Assembly: GCA_025331125.1 (NCBI GenBank)
Contig: JAOALB010000143.1
Location: 1-49,478, forward strand
Source: Mycogone perniciosa
Taxonomy: Eukaryota > Ascomycota > Sordariomycetes > Hypocreales > Hypocreaceae
Length of the DNA stretch: 49,478 nucleotides
Direction of reading: 5' to 3'
A model generated the notes under the pieces. It saw nothing but the letters and a program-made list of their open reading frames with translations. It was not told the origin of the DNA and did no database searches. Position numbers and translations under genes: made by a program. This document shows positions 23,001 to 34,492 of the stretch, one piece after another; the stretch's first letter is position 1, and every line of letters begins with the position of its first letter.

Positions 23001-23779
23001 CGGCAAGTCGTCCATCTAAGGCAATTAATCTCCATCATATTATCGCATCTGCAGATGCATTTTTCTTTTTTTGCAGCGCCAACAAAACCATTGCTCTGCT
23101 CATCTTGGATAATCATCACACACACACACACATACATACTTACATACAGCTTACAGACGCGTAGTATATTCCGTACGGCATTTCTTGCTTTATACAAAGT
23201 AATTTCTAGATAATACATACGTCTCTGGTTTACGAGTAGGCCGTTTGTTGGCTGCCACCCTGTCTGTCTCTCCTGTCCTGTCTGTCTTGTCTCTCTGGGC
23301 TGTCCGTCTCATCAGTGCTTTTTGCCCCTTGTTGTTGTTGGCCTTTCCTCATCCCGCGTCCCCGTTTTTATTTTATTGTACGGAGTACGAGTATTTTCAT
23401 TTTTCCCTTTTCTCCTCCAGACCGGACCCTTGTCTCTTTTTCCCCGAGGACCCTTGTCTCTTTTTCCCCGAGGACCCTTGTCTAGCCTGTCTAACCCTCT
23501 TGAGACATCCGCGGCCCACTGACAGCTGGGCATTACAAGCCAGAGCTCCCCCACTTATATCGCGAACTGGATCTGAGTCGCCTGTCTCTCTCTAGCCCTG
23601 TCCTCTTCTCGCCCACCTTGTTAGCCGTATCCCGGTCCATCTCGCTCCGTATTGTTGTTCATATATAGATACATACTACTACATATGTGGTCGCGGCCCC
23701 GTCGTCCGTGTCCTGGAAAAGAGGCCCTAGCTGTTTGCTGTGGCACGATCCTACGAGTACTCGTACGCCATCTACCTAC
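17095..23779. other. gene-poor region, 6.7 kb
   Basis: Composition is balanced, not RIP-like. Both strands carry many open frames under about 135 codons, but none gives a recognisable domain, a coherent exon series or a conserved-looking block. Sequence features are scattered GTACGGAGTAC-like motifs (19304, 20402, 20431, 20777, 20961, 22103, 23378), dense ACTAGT/GTACTAG runs near 18360-18425 and 21840-21870, TG/GT-rich runs near 21737-21770, a CA dinucleotide run near 23119-23136, and a 24-bp tandem repeat at 23425-23483. The last ~400 bp probably include the 5' leader of the next gene. Non-coding transcripts cannot be excluded. Confidence 0.5.
23425..23483. repeat. 24-bp tandem repeat, about 2.5 copies, upstream of the RBR gene
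   Basis: Two identical consecutive copies of a C/T-rich 24-bp unit (starting GGACCCTTGTCTC and ending CCCCGA) are followed by an 11-bp partial copy. The repeat lies about 300 bp before the chosen RBR start and is probably in the promoter or leader. Confidence 0.85.
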
Positions 23780-25993
23780 ATGCCTCCTCCAGACACCCGT
23801 CGTCAACCATCTCGACTCTTCAGCAGCGGCTATACCATGTTCACCACAGCAGCAGCAATGGAATTGCACGCGGTCCCTATATCGCCGACGACGCCTCTGT
23901 CGCCCACCACTTTTGTGACGCCCGAGGAAGAGGCCTTCGCACTGCCCGAGCTTAACGATCCCGAGTATTTTGTCCAGGTGCTGCGTCTGCCGGTAGACAA
24001 GTCTGAGGCCCAAGCCGACAATGAGCTTGTCGCCAGGGCGAATAGCCTCGGCATTGTCGCGACTCTCCCGTCTGTGGCGAGTAAGAGACATGCCTCCAGC
24101 GCCTTTTCATATTCGAGCTTGACGACATACCAGGGCCGAACGTTTTCTACGACTTCAAACGGATCCGCAAGCACCGTTCTCACGCCGCACTCATCCATCT
24201 TCGGCCCTCCGAGTCCTACTCTGGATTTGTCCGAACTTGGCGAGAGGCGAGACTCAACCACGAGCTTGAACTTCTCCCAATATGAGCGCTATCTCACTCC
24301 TGTCGATAACAATCTGGACCAGCCCAAATTTCTTAGCGCGCCTCCTGCCAGCGACGGCTCTGCACAAAGTGTCTCTAGTGTTAGCACCAAGAAGAGCCTC
24401 ACCAGTGGCTTCAGGAGCCGAATACGATGGCGGAAGAAGTCATCTCATCATCAAGACCCTATACCGTTTGTCCCACCCCTCAATGATGCGCCTCATCATA
24501 TATGAATGCAAGGGTTTTCATGCTAACAATCTGTTTCATTTTACAGCTCATGCATTACGTGCCGGGATGGGTTTGAGAAGTCTGGCCCGCTACACAACCT
24601 TCCATGTGGCCACACCCACTGCGGCAAATGCTTAAAGGGCATCATCAGCCAGGCTGCCGCCCATGAATCCAGGATGCCGCCACGATGCTGCTCCCAGGCC
24701 ATTCCAACCCCCACCGTGAGGGCTGTTCTTGGCCAAGACGACCAGGAGACATTCTTACTAGCTGTCCTCAAGTTTAGCACTCCATGGGAGGAGCGTATCT
24801 TCTGTCCCGACCAGGCCTGTGGTGAATTTGTCCCCCCTCAAGATATACTTGACCCTAAGCACCCGTTCGATGCCACGTGCCTCAAGTGCCACGGCCGCTT
24901 GTGTGTCATGTGCAAGGAGACCGCTCATCCTATTGGTGAAGACTGTCCACGAGATTGGGAATTGGCAGCCATGAAGAAGCTACGCGATAGGTCGAGCTGG
25001 AAGAGGTGCTACAAATGCCGGAACCTTGTCGAGATTGGAAATGAGTCTGCCCACATGACCTGCAAATGCAAGGCGCAGTTTTGCTCAATGTGTGGAAGTC
25101 TCTGGGATCCGACAACAGGCTGTCCCAATATCTGCAACTTCGAGGAGGAGTTGGAAAGACGGCGGCTAGAAGAGGAGGAGCGCGAGGCACAAGCGGAGAC
25201 AGCAACATCCGATACCGAGAAGCGATCAAGAGCCAATTCGGCTATCCAGCGACTCGGAAAGGAGCAGCAAGACGAACTAAGCCGATTCCTCGAATACAAG
25301 TCACAAGTCAAGGGAGATTTAGAAACGCGCCACTCAATACAAAAGTCGGCAATCATGGAAAAGTACGCACTCCAAGAGGAGAAGATGAAAGAGAGACACG
25401 AGAAAAGCGTTTCGCAGCTGGAGGACCGGCAAATTGCTGCTGAGATGGATCTACGGTCGTCGCTGGAACAGAGCGAACGAAGCGTCCGCTTTCGACTCAA
25501 GCACATGGAGGCTTACTGCGCCGATGGCCTGGGTCGAAATCCCACTTCAACAGATCATAAGCGGGTAGTCACAGAGCGGGATCTGAGGGAGCTGGGCCAG
25601 CAATACAACCTGCGAGATGGCATGGATCGTATGCATCAGGCCAGGATCAACGTCATGAGAGACCGCCAAGCCAAGCAGATGGAGGAGCTTCTCGAACGAC
25701 AAGAGATGGAATTCGAGAAGCTTTTCGACAAGCGACAGGTTGAACTCGATAAGGTGGCCGCCCAGTTTTCCCAGGAGGAGACCCAGATCAACGAGGTCTT
25801 TGATACCCGTCAGGCAAGACTGCACCCTCGATGGGTGCTCGCTATTGAGATTCTTTGCAAGGAGCTGGAGGAAGAGACCGGCCAGACCTACTCGAGGATC
25901 GCCCCACCAAGGTGGCCTGAGGAGAAGCAACCCGAGTCCCAGGATGAACCTACACAAGAAGAAGATGCCCAAGCCACCGCTGCTGAAGAGTAA
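23780..25993 (+). CDS. RBR (RING-IBR-RING) protein with Ser at the catalytic Cys position, 710 aa
   Basis: Exons are 23780-24465 and 24547-25993. The 81-nt intron (donor GTTTGT, branch GCTAAC, acceptor ACAG) restores the frame exactly into RING1. Residues 1-225 are Ser/Thr/Pro-rich and disordered. RING1 spans about 231-277 (C231, C234, C249, H251, C254, C257, C276/C277). The IBR spans about 315-362 (C315, C320, C340, C343, C348, C351, H356, C362). RING2 starts CYKC at 383-386 and continues AHMTCKC and FCSMC. After that comes a long charged coiled coil (about 425-660) and an acidic tail. RBR E3 ligases pass ubiquitin through a RING2 cysteine just before the x-H-M-x-C block; here that residue is Ser396 (NESAHMTC; codon TCT at 25046-25048), so transthiolation should fail. 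The start is uncertain: another in-frame ATG lies at about 23858, and an out-of-frame upstream ATG at 23685 overlaps the chosen start. Confidence 0.9.
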
Positions 25994-27143
25994 CCAGCTA
26001 CTGAGAATCCTATCGCGCAGGGGACACAAAACGTCACCAGACCCCGCCCTTTTCGCCCTTAATGTCTACTACTTTACGATGACGGCCATTTGTTTTTTTT
26101 TTGTTCACTTTCATTTTCTTTTGTTCATTGTTTACTTATACCTCACATTTGTACGGAGTTGAATGCCTTTTTACATGAGAAACTGATCCACAAACATGTT
26201 CTTTTCCTTGGATTGTCCTTTCTGGTGGTTTTCGAGCACGGATTTGTCATGGTGTCATGGGTCTGATGGCCGTATTAACGGTGGATAACACGGAGTTGAA
26301 AAGCGGTAACAAGCATACTACTACAACACACTACGATATCCCCCTCTCCCCCTCTGCCCCCTTTTTATATCATTGGCTATTATTATTTTCTATGTTGATG
26401 GCACTTTCCTCTCAGTTCATGATATGTGACAGCGCTAGAGGCGCATACGAGTGACAACACACACGGCTACACAGCATTCTCATCAACCGCACACAGGCCA
26501 CTTCGGTATGCCAGAACTCCCTGGATGGAGGCTCTGGGGGTCAAGTCAGGGAAACAAGGCACATAGGATAACAACATTGTAATAGCTACTACTAGTACTA
26601 GGATAGACCCGAAATACCATGTCCTTGTTGGGCACTCTTTCACTCGTACGAGTCGTGCAGATAATATTCAGCATCAATCAATCGATGCAGGTGATGGAGA
26701 CACTCGTGCAGATGCCATTTGCGCAGCTGATCAACCAAAAGCAGCGGCTTGCATGTTGCCTGCATGTGGCTGTCCGATCGGTGAGAATAAGGGCGCCTCG
26801 TGAATGCACATGAAGACGCTTCGGAAGAGCAAGCCTGATCTCTCTTGTGCATTGAGGTCCAAACGCGAGTAGTACGACATAATGTAGTGCTTCGTGGCTA
26901 GCATAAGACAACATAATAAACATAACATGTCAGCTATTACTACCACCTTGGCCTTGTTTCTCGCTTCGCGTCCCTCCAAGCAGACAGGCATGTGTCTCTA
27001 AGAGAGTCGGCTCATACATAGTACTCGTCGTAATAGCACTAGCACTACTTCGTACTCCGTATGTTGTCTCTTCACCAACGCATCCCTCGTCAACAAATCC
27101 AAGGGTCTGAAGATAATCTCAGACAGACCCCAACAACAAACCA

Positions 27144-27179
27144 CCCCCCCCCCCCCCAAAAAAAAAAAAAAAAAAAAAA
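27144..27179. repeat. adjacent homopolymers C14 and A22
   Basis: Fourteen C are followed directly by twenty-two A. The lengths may be affected by sequencing or assembly error. There is no evident coding context. Confidence 0.8.
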
Positions 27180-28441
27180 CAAGCCACCCAAGGCTCCTTT
27201 CGCCCAACCAACAGTCGTATTGTACGCCCTGTCGCAATCAGACCGGAAAGTTTACCCGGAGGGGGCTGTCTTTCTCGGTGAGTCTCCCATTCCCGCATCC
27301 GATTTCCCGAGATCGTCGGATGATGAAGACCAAAGGCTCACCTTGTTGTAAAAAAAACGCCATCTTTCTGGTTGGCGAGATGAGGGCCCTGGTACCTCTC
27401 GGGAAGAGGAAGGGGAGAGAGAAAAGATGATGATGTGCAGGCCGTCACATTGCGGAGTGGTTCATCGATCGGGGCAAAGAGGACGGAGTATGTATGTATG
27501 TGCTCCATACGTTCTTTTCTCATTGCCGAGCCGACGGCACAGGTATCCGCATCCCAACATGACAGTAAAATACCAAGTAGGACGGAGTACTACATGAAAG
27601 AGTACGAGCGCTCTACGAAGTACTACTTCCAATTAGGCAGCCTGATTGTGTGCCAGCCCAAACCAAACGCTCAGCCATTCTGTGCCAAGACCAATACATG
27701 CTCCCGACTGTTGGTTGCATAAGTCCAGACAGGCATCACTGATACGTTACGTACGAGGACGGGCCATCTTCCTCTCTCGGGAGGAAGGGTGTGAACGAAC
27801 AAACCCTTGTCTCGGAGCAAACCAACGGCATGAGTCCTGGGCACTCGGGAGCTGTGTGAAATTACCCTTTGGCTCTGCAGCGGAATTGGAGCGAGCTGAA
27901 GTAATACATGCTGTCCTACCCAGAAACAACGTCTCGGTGAAACAAGGACAGCTTGTCTCGTCTGGATCAGTAAAGATGGGGGGGGGGGTTTGCAAATGGG
28001 TTCCTGCAAACCAAGTGAGCACTCTCGATGGATGTGCCAGCTGAAGATGTGCGGCTATGGTTGGGCTATCTCCGACGGAGGCATGTCGGTCGGAGGGCAG
28101 AGGCTCCCGTCAGCTGAGACAGCCCAACGTTTATTATCGCGTCGCTGCTTCAATCCTTCTTCGTTGTACTTCGTACAGGTCTCGGAAGAGGGCTGTCTTG
28201 GTGATCTGACGACAAGGTGCAGCCTTCTTCGACTGCGAACCAAGGACTCTTGGCCTCCAAGACCCTCCCTCTCGGGGGGATATTCAACATTTCCTTCAAA
28301 CACGGAAGTGGCGCCAATTACGGAGTGCTATAGCATTGAATGTGTCATTTCACATGGAGTACTTCCTATATACGTACTTCGTACTTCGTAGTGAGCAGCG
28401 GATTAGCGACGAGATCGTCATCCCTTGTTTCGGGACGTTTT

Positions 28442-28480
28442 GGTAACGGCTGTGGTAACGGCTGTGGCAACGGCTGTGGC
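28442..28480. repeat. 12-bp tandem repeat (GGTAACGGCTGT), three copies
   Basis: There are two perfect units and a third with one change (GGCAACGGCTGT), plus a three-base partial copy. The repeat lies about 320 bp upstream of the eS28 start. Confidence 0.85.
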
Positions 28481-28606
28481 TATCATCAAGACACTCAGAC
28501 CACCTCGCCATAACGATTCCCACCCGTGTACGGAGTCCGGAGTCCGGCAAATCCATTTATCCAGATCTAGCGTCTAACAGTTCTCCCTGGGGGCTTCACA
28601 GCCAGG

Positions 28607-28612
28607 CACGTG
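28607..28612. promoter_or_regulatory. CACGTG E-box upstream of the eS28 gene
   Basis: A palindromic CACGTG (in GGCACGTGAC) lies about 185 bp before the eS28 ATG. E-boxes are bound by Cbf1-type bHLH factors in fungi. Its role in this promoter is inferred from position only. Confidence 0.35.
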
Positions 28613-28796
28613 ACTTTAGTGCCAGGGCGGCGGGGCACATCGCACTTTGCGGCACACCGATCGGGTCGTGGAAAAAAAACCCAGCCGAATAGCACAAAAT
28701 TACCCAGGCCGACGAAATACGCCTTTTCGCCTTGCTCATACGCACCCACAACGAACCGCTCTCTCTGCACCACCTTCACACCACACATCAATCACA

Positions 28797-29313
28797 ATGG
28801 ATTCCTCCTCCAAGGCTCCCGTCAAGCTCGTCAAGGTGACCCGAGTGCTCGGCCGAACCGGTACGATATATCAGCCCTGATCTTGAAGTCCCTGCCGGTT
28901 GTTCTGCCACCCGCTGCCCCGTCGCCGTCGTGTCCCCGGAAAGAAAAAAAAACATGAAAGAGGAGGGGAAAAATTTGTACAAAGGGGAAAACACGAGGGG
29001 GCAGGCCGGTGTGCTGGCTGGCTGCTGGCTAGGGACAAGCTGGACGACTGAGCAATGGACTAACGGAGGAAAATAGGCTCTCGCGGTGGTGTCACCCAGG
29101 TGCGCGTCGAGTTCATGGATGACCAGACTCGTTCCATCATCCGAAACGTCAAGGGACCCGGTATGTGCCCCTCCGTCCAGAAGATTTCGACGGACCACTG
29201 GCGGTGGAATAATGCGTCTGGATGCGTGTGCTGACATTGTACGTTCTACAGTCCGTGAGGACGACATCCTCTGCCTGCTCGAGTCCGAACGTGAGGCCAG
29301 ACGTCTGCGATAA
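28797..29313 (+). CDS. rps28: 40S ribosomal protein eS28 (Rps28), 69 aa
   Basis: Three exons (28797-28860, 29077-29160, 29252-29313) join in phase to 69 codons plus TAA, the length usual for eS28. The product is a small OB-fold protein of the 40S subunit near the mRNA exit channel. Diagnostic stretches are KVLGRTGSRGGVTQVRVEF-like in exons 1-2, NVKGPVRE across the second junction, and LESEREARRLR at the end. Intron 1 is 216 nt, the longest in this window, and splits the GRTGSRGG motif after the first base of a Gly codon; intron 2 (91 nt) splits a Val codon. Long first introns just behind the start are common in ribosomal protein genes. The start is fixed by family length and by ATGG after ATCACA. 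Confidence 0.97.
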
Positions 29314-30390
29314 ACAAACAAAACGCTTGGGGTGTTGGAAGGCAGCTAGTAGAGGTTTTCATGGCGTGAACGGGTACGGGTCTTTTCTTTGGGGTGTGTT
29401 CGCACTGGACATTGCTTGGCCTCTTTGACGACGGCATGAAACAAAAAGGTGTCAAGTAGCAACAACCGGCAGGCTACCTACTACCTAGTCGGAAATACCT
29501 AGGCTCATTCTCATCAATTTCTTGCTCTGGTTACGGAATCCGTCGCTGTCGAACGCCGATCGAATATTCTGCCGACTATTGGGCGCTGGCGGGTTTTGCC
29601 CCACTGTTGGGCCGGCCGGCTCTGTTATTCGACTGCCAATGGCAGCTTATCAGTGATCATGTTTGAATGTGTGAAAGGCCTCTCCTTTGTCAAGTCTCGA
29701 CTCGTGCTGTTGGTGTTGGTGTGGGTGCTTTCCCCCTCCCCTGTTATCCAACGTGACCACCACGTGCATAGATGGATCGCGAGAGTGTGACCATCAACTC
29801 CTCTTACGTTGTTACAGGTTGCATCGGATTGAATCTGGGCCCTGGCTGGCTGGCTGGCTTCCTTCATCCTCCCTGTTTCTTGCCAACCCTCGCAGTAATA
29901 TTCAGGTAAAATGATGCCAATGTAGGACATACCTGCAGGTGGACACATGCTCCACAATTAAGGACCTATGGCTGTGTTGTTTCTAGGCACATCGACAAGT
30001 TTATTCGTCTCTCCATTAATTGCCGTGTTGACAGAATAGAGACATCCAATCGCATCCCGCCACTTACATACCAAGTCGAGTGCCAGTAGTACACAGTACC
30101 TAGGTACTTCGTAGGTGGTATCCGAGTAATGAAAGTCCGCACGGAGCAGAGGACAGGAGACAGAGCACTGTTCCACAAGAGCCCAAGGTCGAATGAATGA
30201 ATGAACTTGGGGGAAATTTGCAAATTTCCTGGTCCTTTCTGGAGACTTTATTCTTCCTTTGTTTGACGGTCAGTGCTGTCGACAGTGTTTTTCTTCAATG
30301 TATCTATTTTTACGAATAAACTCGAGCGTTGCGGAGACCGGGAAACAAGCTCTTAGTGTTAGCTTGAGGCTGAACCCCTCACTGCTAGCA

Positions 30391-30431
30391 CGTACTACGG
30401 AGTACCTATTAGTAGGTAGTACTCCGTACGG
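30391..30431. repeat. inverted pair of TACGGAGTAC / GTACTCCGTAC motifs (possible hairpin)
   Basis: CGTACTACGGAGTACCTA and TAGGTAGTACTCCGTACG lie on either side of about five bases. They are imperfectly complementary, with a two-base offset, and could fold into a stem-loop. Confidence 0.65.
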
Positions 30432-30981
30432 GAGCAGTACTTCACTCCTCGGGTTCCTGTCCATCAGCTGAACCATTGGGTACAGAGTCAAGACGTTGCA
30501 GTGAATTGTTGTTGGAAGAGAGTCTCGACACGTCAGAACACCCACTCACGGGTACATGCTTGTGACATGTCATGTCTTCTGCGCTTGTTAGTCGAAGCAA
30601 TGCATCATCGTATCAGTAAATAAATACTCACGGCAAAGTGCGGTTTGTCTGTCTGTGTCATGTACCAGGGTTAGGTACCTAGGTACGGAGTAGTTAGTTG
30701 CAGAAGCCACGCAAGCGGGTGACAAAAAAAAAGAGGGACCGCAAGTTAGATATCTCATCAGACATTTGGCTGACAGAGGACGAAGTATTCAGGGTCTTGA
30801 CGATTATTATATTACTATATTACTATAGTCTTATATAAACAGTAGTTGTACACAAGTTGTCCATAGTACCTAATGAGAGAAATATAGGGCTATCAGACTA
30901 ATCTACAGCACTCATATGCTTGCGGTAGTACCTGTTTTATTGTCCCCCGCTTGCCACCTCCTCCTCCTCTAGGAGCCCAGG

Positions 30982-31008
30982 GCAAGGACAAGGACAAGGA
31001 CAAGGACA
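30982..31008. repeat. AAGGAC hexanucleotide tandem repeat
   Basis: Four consecutive AAGGAC units lie in intergenic DNA, about 725 bp upstream of the RhoGAP start. Confidence 0.8.
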
Positions 31009-31261
31009 GTGCAGCAAGTCAAACGCACCGCAAGGCACGGGAGTTGTCTTCGCCAATAACGCCCGCAGCCGCCACGTCCTCTCACCATCCACAACACTCC
31101 ATCAATATCAATAATACTACTCGGTACGAAGTACGGCGTTCTGACTGACAGTCGATATTATCGCCGGCCCATCATTGGCTTGCGCGGTCCAATTGCTTCC
31201 CCTCTTTTGCTGGGCGCTCTCTTCTGCCTGTCCGCGCAGAATTGTCTAGGCCTCGCCGGAG

Positions 31262-31325
31262 AAGTCGCTGGAAACCTCGCTGGAGACCTTGCTGGAGACG
31301 CTCGCTGGAGACGCTCGCTGGACGC
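31262..31325. repeat. degenerate tandem repeat around CGCTGGAGAC
   Basis: Successive GTCGCTGGAAAC, CTCGCTGGAGAC, CTTGCTGGAGAC and GCTCGCTGGAGAC units lie in the presumed RhoGAP promoter or leader. Confidence 0.7.
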
Positions 31326-31732
31326 CCGCCGAAAGCGTCGCATTCGTTTGCGAGGTCTGTCGCACAAGGCCCACCCCCTCCGAGTTTCGAATCTCCTCTG
31401 CCCGCCAGCCAGCAGGCAAGCAGCATTCCTCGTCCTCGTCCCGACATCACATCACACCAGCGCCAGTCTGCGCCTGGGGAGAGGAAAAAGGCACTCGGGC
31501 TGCCGCATCAAGCCTTTTGTGCGACTTGACAACTGATCTAATATACATCCATTGTCTCGGGAAAACTCGCTGCGAGGCGCTGAGAGAACCGAGAGAGATA
31601 AACCGAACCCGGAAGACAAACAGCTGTTCATCGTCCAGATCCCCCCGCTCCAACACACGGGTATTCGCATATACTCATATATACCCATATATATAAATAT
31701 TCCCCTCGAATCCCCCAAGGCAAAAAAAAACA

Positions 31733-34492
31733 ATGTCAGACTTTCGCTCCACCAACGACGACGCTCTTCCGATTCCATCGCTCCAGACGCCACAGACCCA
31801 TCAGAGACGAGATATCTCCGGAACCATGTCTTCGGAAGACCCCACCGGAGGTCAGTCAGTGTCTGAGGAGCGGGCTGCCTCTGATCAAGCTTCGATCGAC
31901 CATCGGAGTGGTGACGGGGACAGCCCAGCATCTGCTCAAGATGGCACCCCTCCAACAGTCCATGACCCAGCTCTGATGAAGCGGGTTAGCGATGTTCTAT
32001 CGTCCGAGGTACTATCTCTACGGCCCTTTTGATGGAGAAGTTGTGCGATGCTAACCCTTGACAGCAAGGTATCCCTACACTGTTGAACCGCTTGAAGCAG
32101 AGCATAGCTTCCGCAAAGGTATTCACAGCTCCTCTTTCCTCTCTGTCATCCCTTTTTCTCTAACATTGTCAAGGAATTTGCCAGCTTTCTCAAGAAACGG
32201 GGTACCCTCGAAGACGACTATGCCCAGAGCTTGAAGAAGCTTTGTCGCTCTACCCAAGAAAGCATGCGCCGGCCCGAGCACCGCCAGGGATCCTTCGCCC
32301 AAGTCTATGAAGAGATGATGGCAGTCCACGACCGCATGGCCGAAAACACAGTCCAATTTGCTGCCTCGCTCCAACAGATGCAAGAGGAGCTCTTCGAACT
32401 GGCCAACAACGCCGAGCGCAGCCGCAAAGTTTGGAAGGCCAATGGCATGGCTGCTGAGCAAAAGGTCGTCGACCTCGAGCAAGCTATGCGCAAGAGCAAG
32501 ACCAAGTACGATTCCCTGGCAGAGGAGTACGACCGGGCCAGGACTGGCGAAGTAAAAGCCGGTGGCGGCAAGGTCTTGGGCGCCTTCAAGGCCCACAAGT
32601 CAGCAGCTCAGCACGAGGAGGAGCTGCTCAAGAAGGTACAGACTGCGGATCAGACATACCACAGTCATGTCATTTCATTACAGACCGAGAAGTCCCAGCT
32701 ACAGTCGACGACCCGTCCCGAGGCTGTCAAGGCGCTGCAGGAAGTGGTGACAGAAATCGACTGTGGGCTTACAATGCAAATGCAGAAGTTCGGTAGGTCA
32801 TGTCTAAGACTAGCTAGGTCTATGTGCGCGATGCTGACGTTGGGCAGCCTCGAACAACGAGAATTTGTTGCTGGGCAATGGTCTCATTATCAGCCCGTTC
32901 AAGAGCTCGGCAATCCTTACTTCTTATCCAACTAGAAGCATGCGGCAAGCGGTAGCATCTATTGACAACGAGAGAGATTTGAACGAGTTTGTCGCAGCGC
33001 ACATCACCAAGGTCCAGCCAAACACCGGGGAGATCAAATATGAACGCAACCCGGTATGTCATTTCTTCTCCATATTGCTGTTTGTTGGTTCGAGTTTGCC
33101 CGCTAACTCCGCTACTCAAAGGTCCTTAACCCTCAGCCTAGTTCTTTCAGCCAGTCTCAGGCCTCATCATCATCACATAATCCCCCGCCTAGTTCTTTCA
33201 ATCCTTCTCAGGCTTCATCATCGCATAACCCTCAATCGTCCATAAGCAAAGGGCCTCCGCAGGGTGGATACCCACCTCAACAGCCACTTTCTATGGGATC
33301 GAGAATAAGCACCGGCAACTTCGGCCCTCCTCCAGGTGGAATGCCGCCACCAATGGCCCAGAACATCACTCCTACTACATCAGAGCCTCCAAGGCCATTC
33401 CATCAGCAAAGCCACAGCCGAAGCTTCAGCCAAGGAAACATCCTCAACCAGCCCGGTCCCTCACAGCAGCCACAACAGCAGCCATACGGTCCAAGGGGCG
33501 CGACACCAAGCGGTTCTCGATATGGCAATGGAGGCTCGATCAGTTCTGGTGCTCCGCAGCTAGGTGTGCTACCGTTCCAAGACAACAAACAGCCAGTCCT
33601 GCGGAACTCACCCCAGCAGCCAGGTCCTCCGTTCCAACCACCTCAGGGGACAAGTGCTCCGCCGGCATATAGCCCTCCTAGCCACACTCCACCTAGTCAC
33701 GGTCCTCCAAGCCACGGTCCTCCAAGCCACGGTCCTCCTAGCCATGGCCCGCCTGCCCTGCTTCCTACATCATCACAGTTCAACTTTGGCATGCATTTAG
33801 CCCGCTTATATGAGCGGGAGGGCCTAGCTGTACCCGTGGTCGTATACCAGTGCATTCAAGCCGTCGATTTGTTTGGTTTGGGAGTTGAGGGTATTTACCG
33901 CCAGTCTGGCTCCATGAACCACATCAATAGGCTAAAGGCCATGTTTGATTCAGGTAAGTCTGCTCTGTGGTGTCATTTGACTAGAAACATGCATAACCAG
34001 TGTCGAAAACAGAATCCACGTACAAAGAAATCGACTTTAGAAACCCTGAAAACTTCTTCCATGATGTCAACAGCGTTACAGGGTTGCTGAAGCAATTCCT
34101 CCGTGACCTTCCTGATCCGCTGTTGACTCGGGAGCATCATAGCAGCTTCATCACTGCAGCCAGTAAGTGACTATAGGCTCTGTCTAAATCAGGACGCTAA
34201 CATTGGGTCTACAGAGCACGAAGATGACGTTCTCCGACGTGACTCCCTCCATGCCATCATCAACAGCCTCCCTGATCCCAACTACGCTACCTTGCGTGCC
34301 CTGATGCTGCATCTCCACCGCGTCATGGAAAACTCGCACGTCAACCGCATGAACTCGCACAATTTGGCCGTCATTCTCGGACCAACTCTCATGGGCACTG
34401 ACCCTAGCACCGCTATTTCCGATGCTGGATGGCAGATTAAGGTCATTGACACCATCTTGATGAACACGTACCAAATTTTCGACGAGGATTAG
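31733..34492 (+). CDS. rgd1: Rgd1-like F-BAR domain RhoGAP, 808 aa
   Basis: Seven exons join in phase: 31733-32008, 32065-32118, 32174-32792, 32848-33053, 33122-33953, 34001-34162, 34215-34492. The introns are 47-68 nt. Residues 1-90 are disordered. Residues ~90-370 form an F-BAR domain (FASFLKKRGTLEDDYAQSL is the typical start) that binds curved membrane. A Ser/Gln/Pro-rich linker follows, with five SHxPP pentads. The RhoGAP domain occupies ~610-808, with the catalytic arginine finger in EGIYRQSG (R645), LKQFLRDLPDPLL and the NLAVILGPTLM block. Yeast Rgd1 has this architecture and acts on Rho3/Rho4 in polarity and septation; a role at hyphal tips or septa is inferred. All key residues are present. 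It is convergent with MED12, with a 1.4-kb gap. Confidence 0.95.
33678..33755 (+). repeat. 15-bp coding tandem repeat (Ser-His-x-Pro-Pro pentads)
   Basis: Five consecutive 15-bp units in the Rgd1 linker encode SHTPP followed by four SHGPP. Third-position differences show that the copies are not all recent. Confidence 0.85.

Larger units (their letters stand above)
25994..28796. other. intergenic region, no convincing gene
   Basis: This is 2.8 kb with the 3' region of the RBR gene, T-rich runs near 26090-26130, a C14-A22 homopolymer pair (27144-27179), a G10 run near 27976, a 12-bp tandem repeat (28442-28480), and several GTACGGAGTAC-like motifs (26151, 27052, 27483, 27581, 28528). The last ~200 bp are the promoter of the eS28 gene. 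Open frames of up to about 130 codons overlap on opposite strands and look random. Confidence 0.55.
29314..31732. other. intergenic region, no convincing gene
   Basis: This is 2.4 kb. It holds the eS28 3' region, an inverted pair of GTACGGAGTAC motifs (30391-30431), another copy at 30683, an AAGGAC tandem repeat (30982-31008) and a CGCTGGAGAC-type degenerate tandem repeat (31262-31325). The final ~500 bp, C/T-rich and ending with an A-run just before the next ATG, are probably promoter and leader of the RhoGAP gene. Open frames over 31180-31700 lack a proper ATG or conserved content. Confidence 0.55.

Noticed and set aside
27646..28044. 132-codon frame overlapped by 112- and 91-codon frames on the other strand
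   Set aside because: There is coding-like openness on both strands but no domain. The G10 run lies inside it and the start context is poor.
31180..31536. Open frame resembling a signal peptide followed by a Gly/Asp/Arg repeat
   Set aside because: Its beginning is a TTG, not ATG, and the content comes from a degenerate tandem repeat in the RhoGAP leader.
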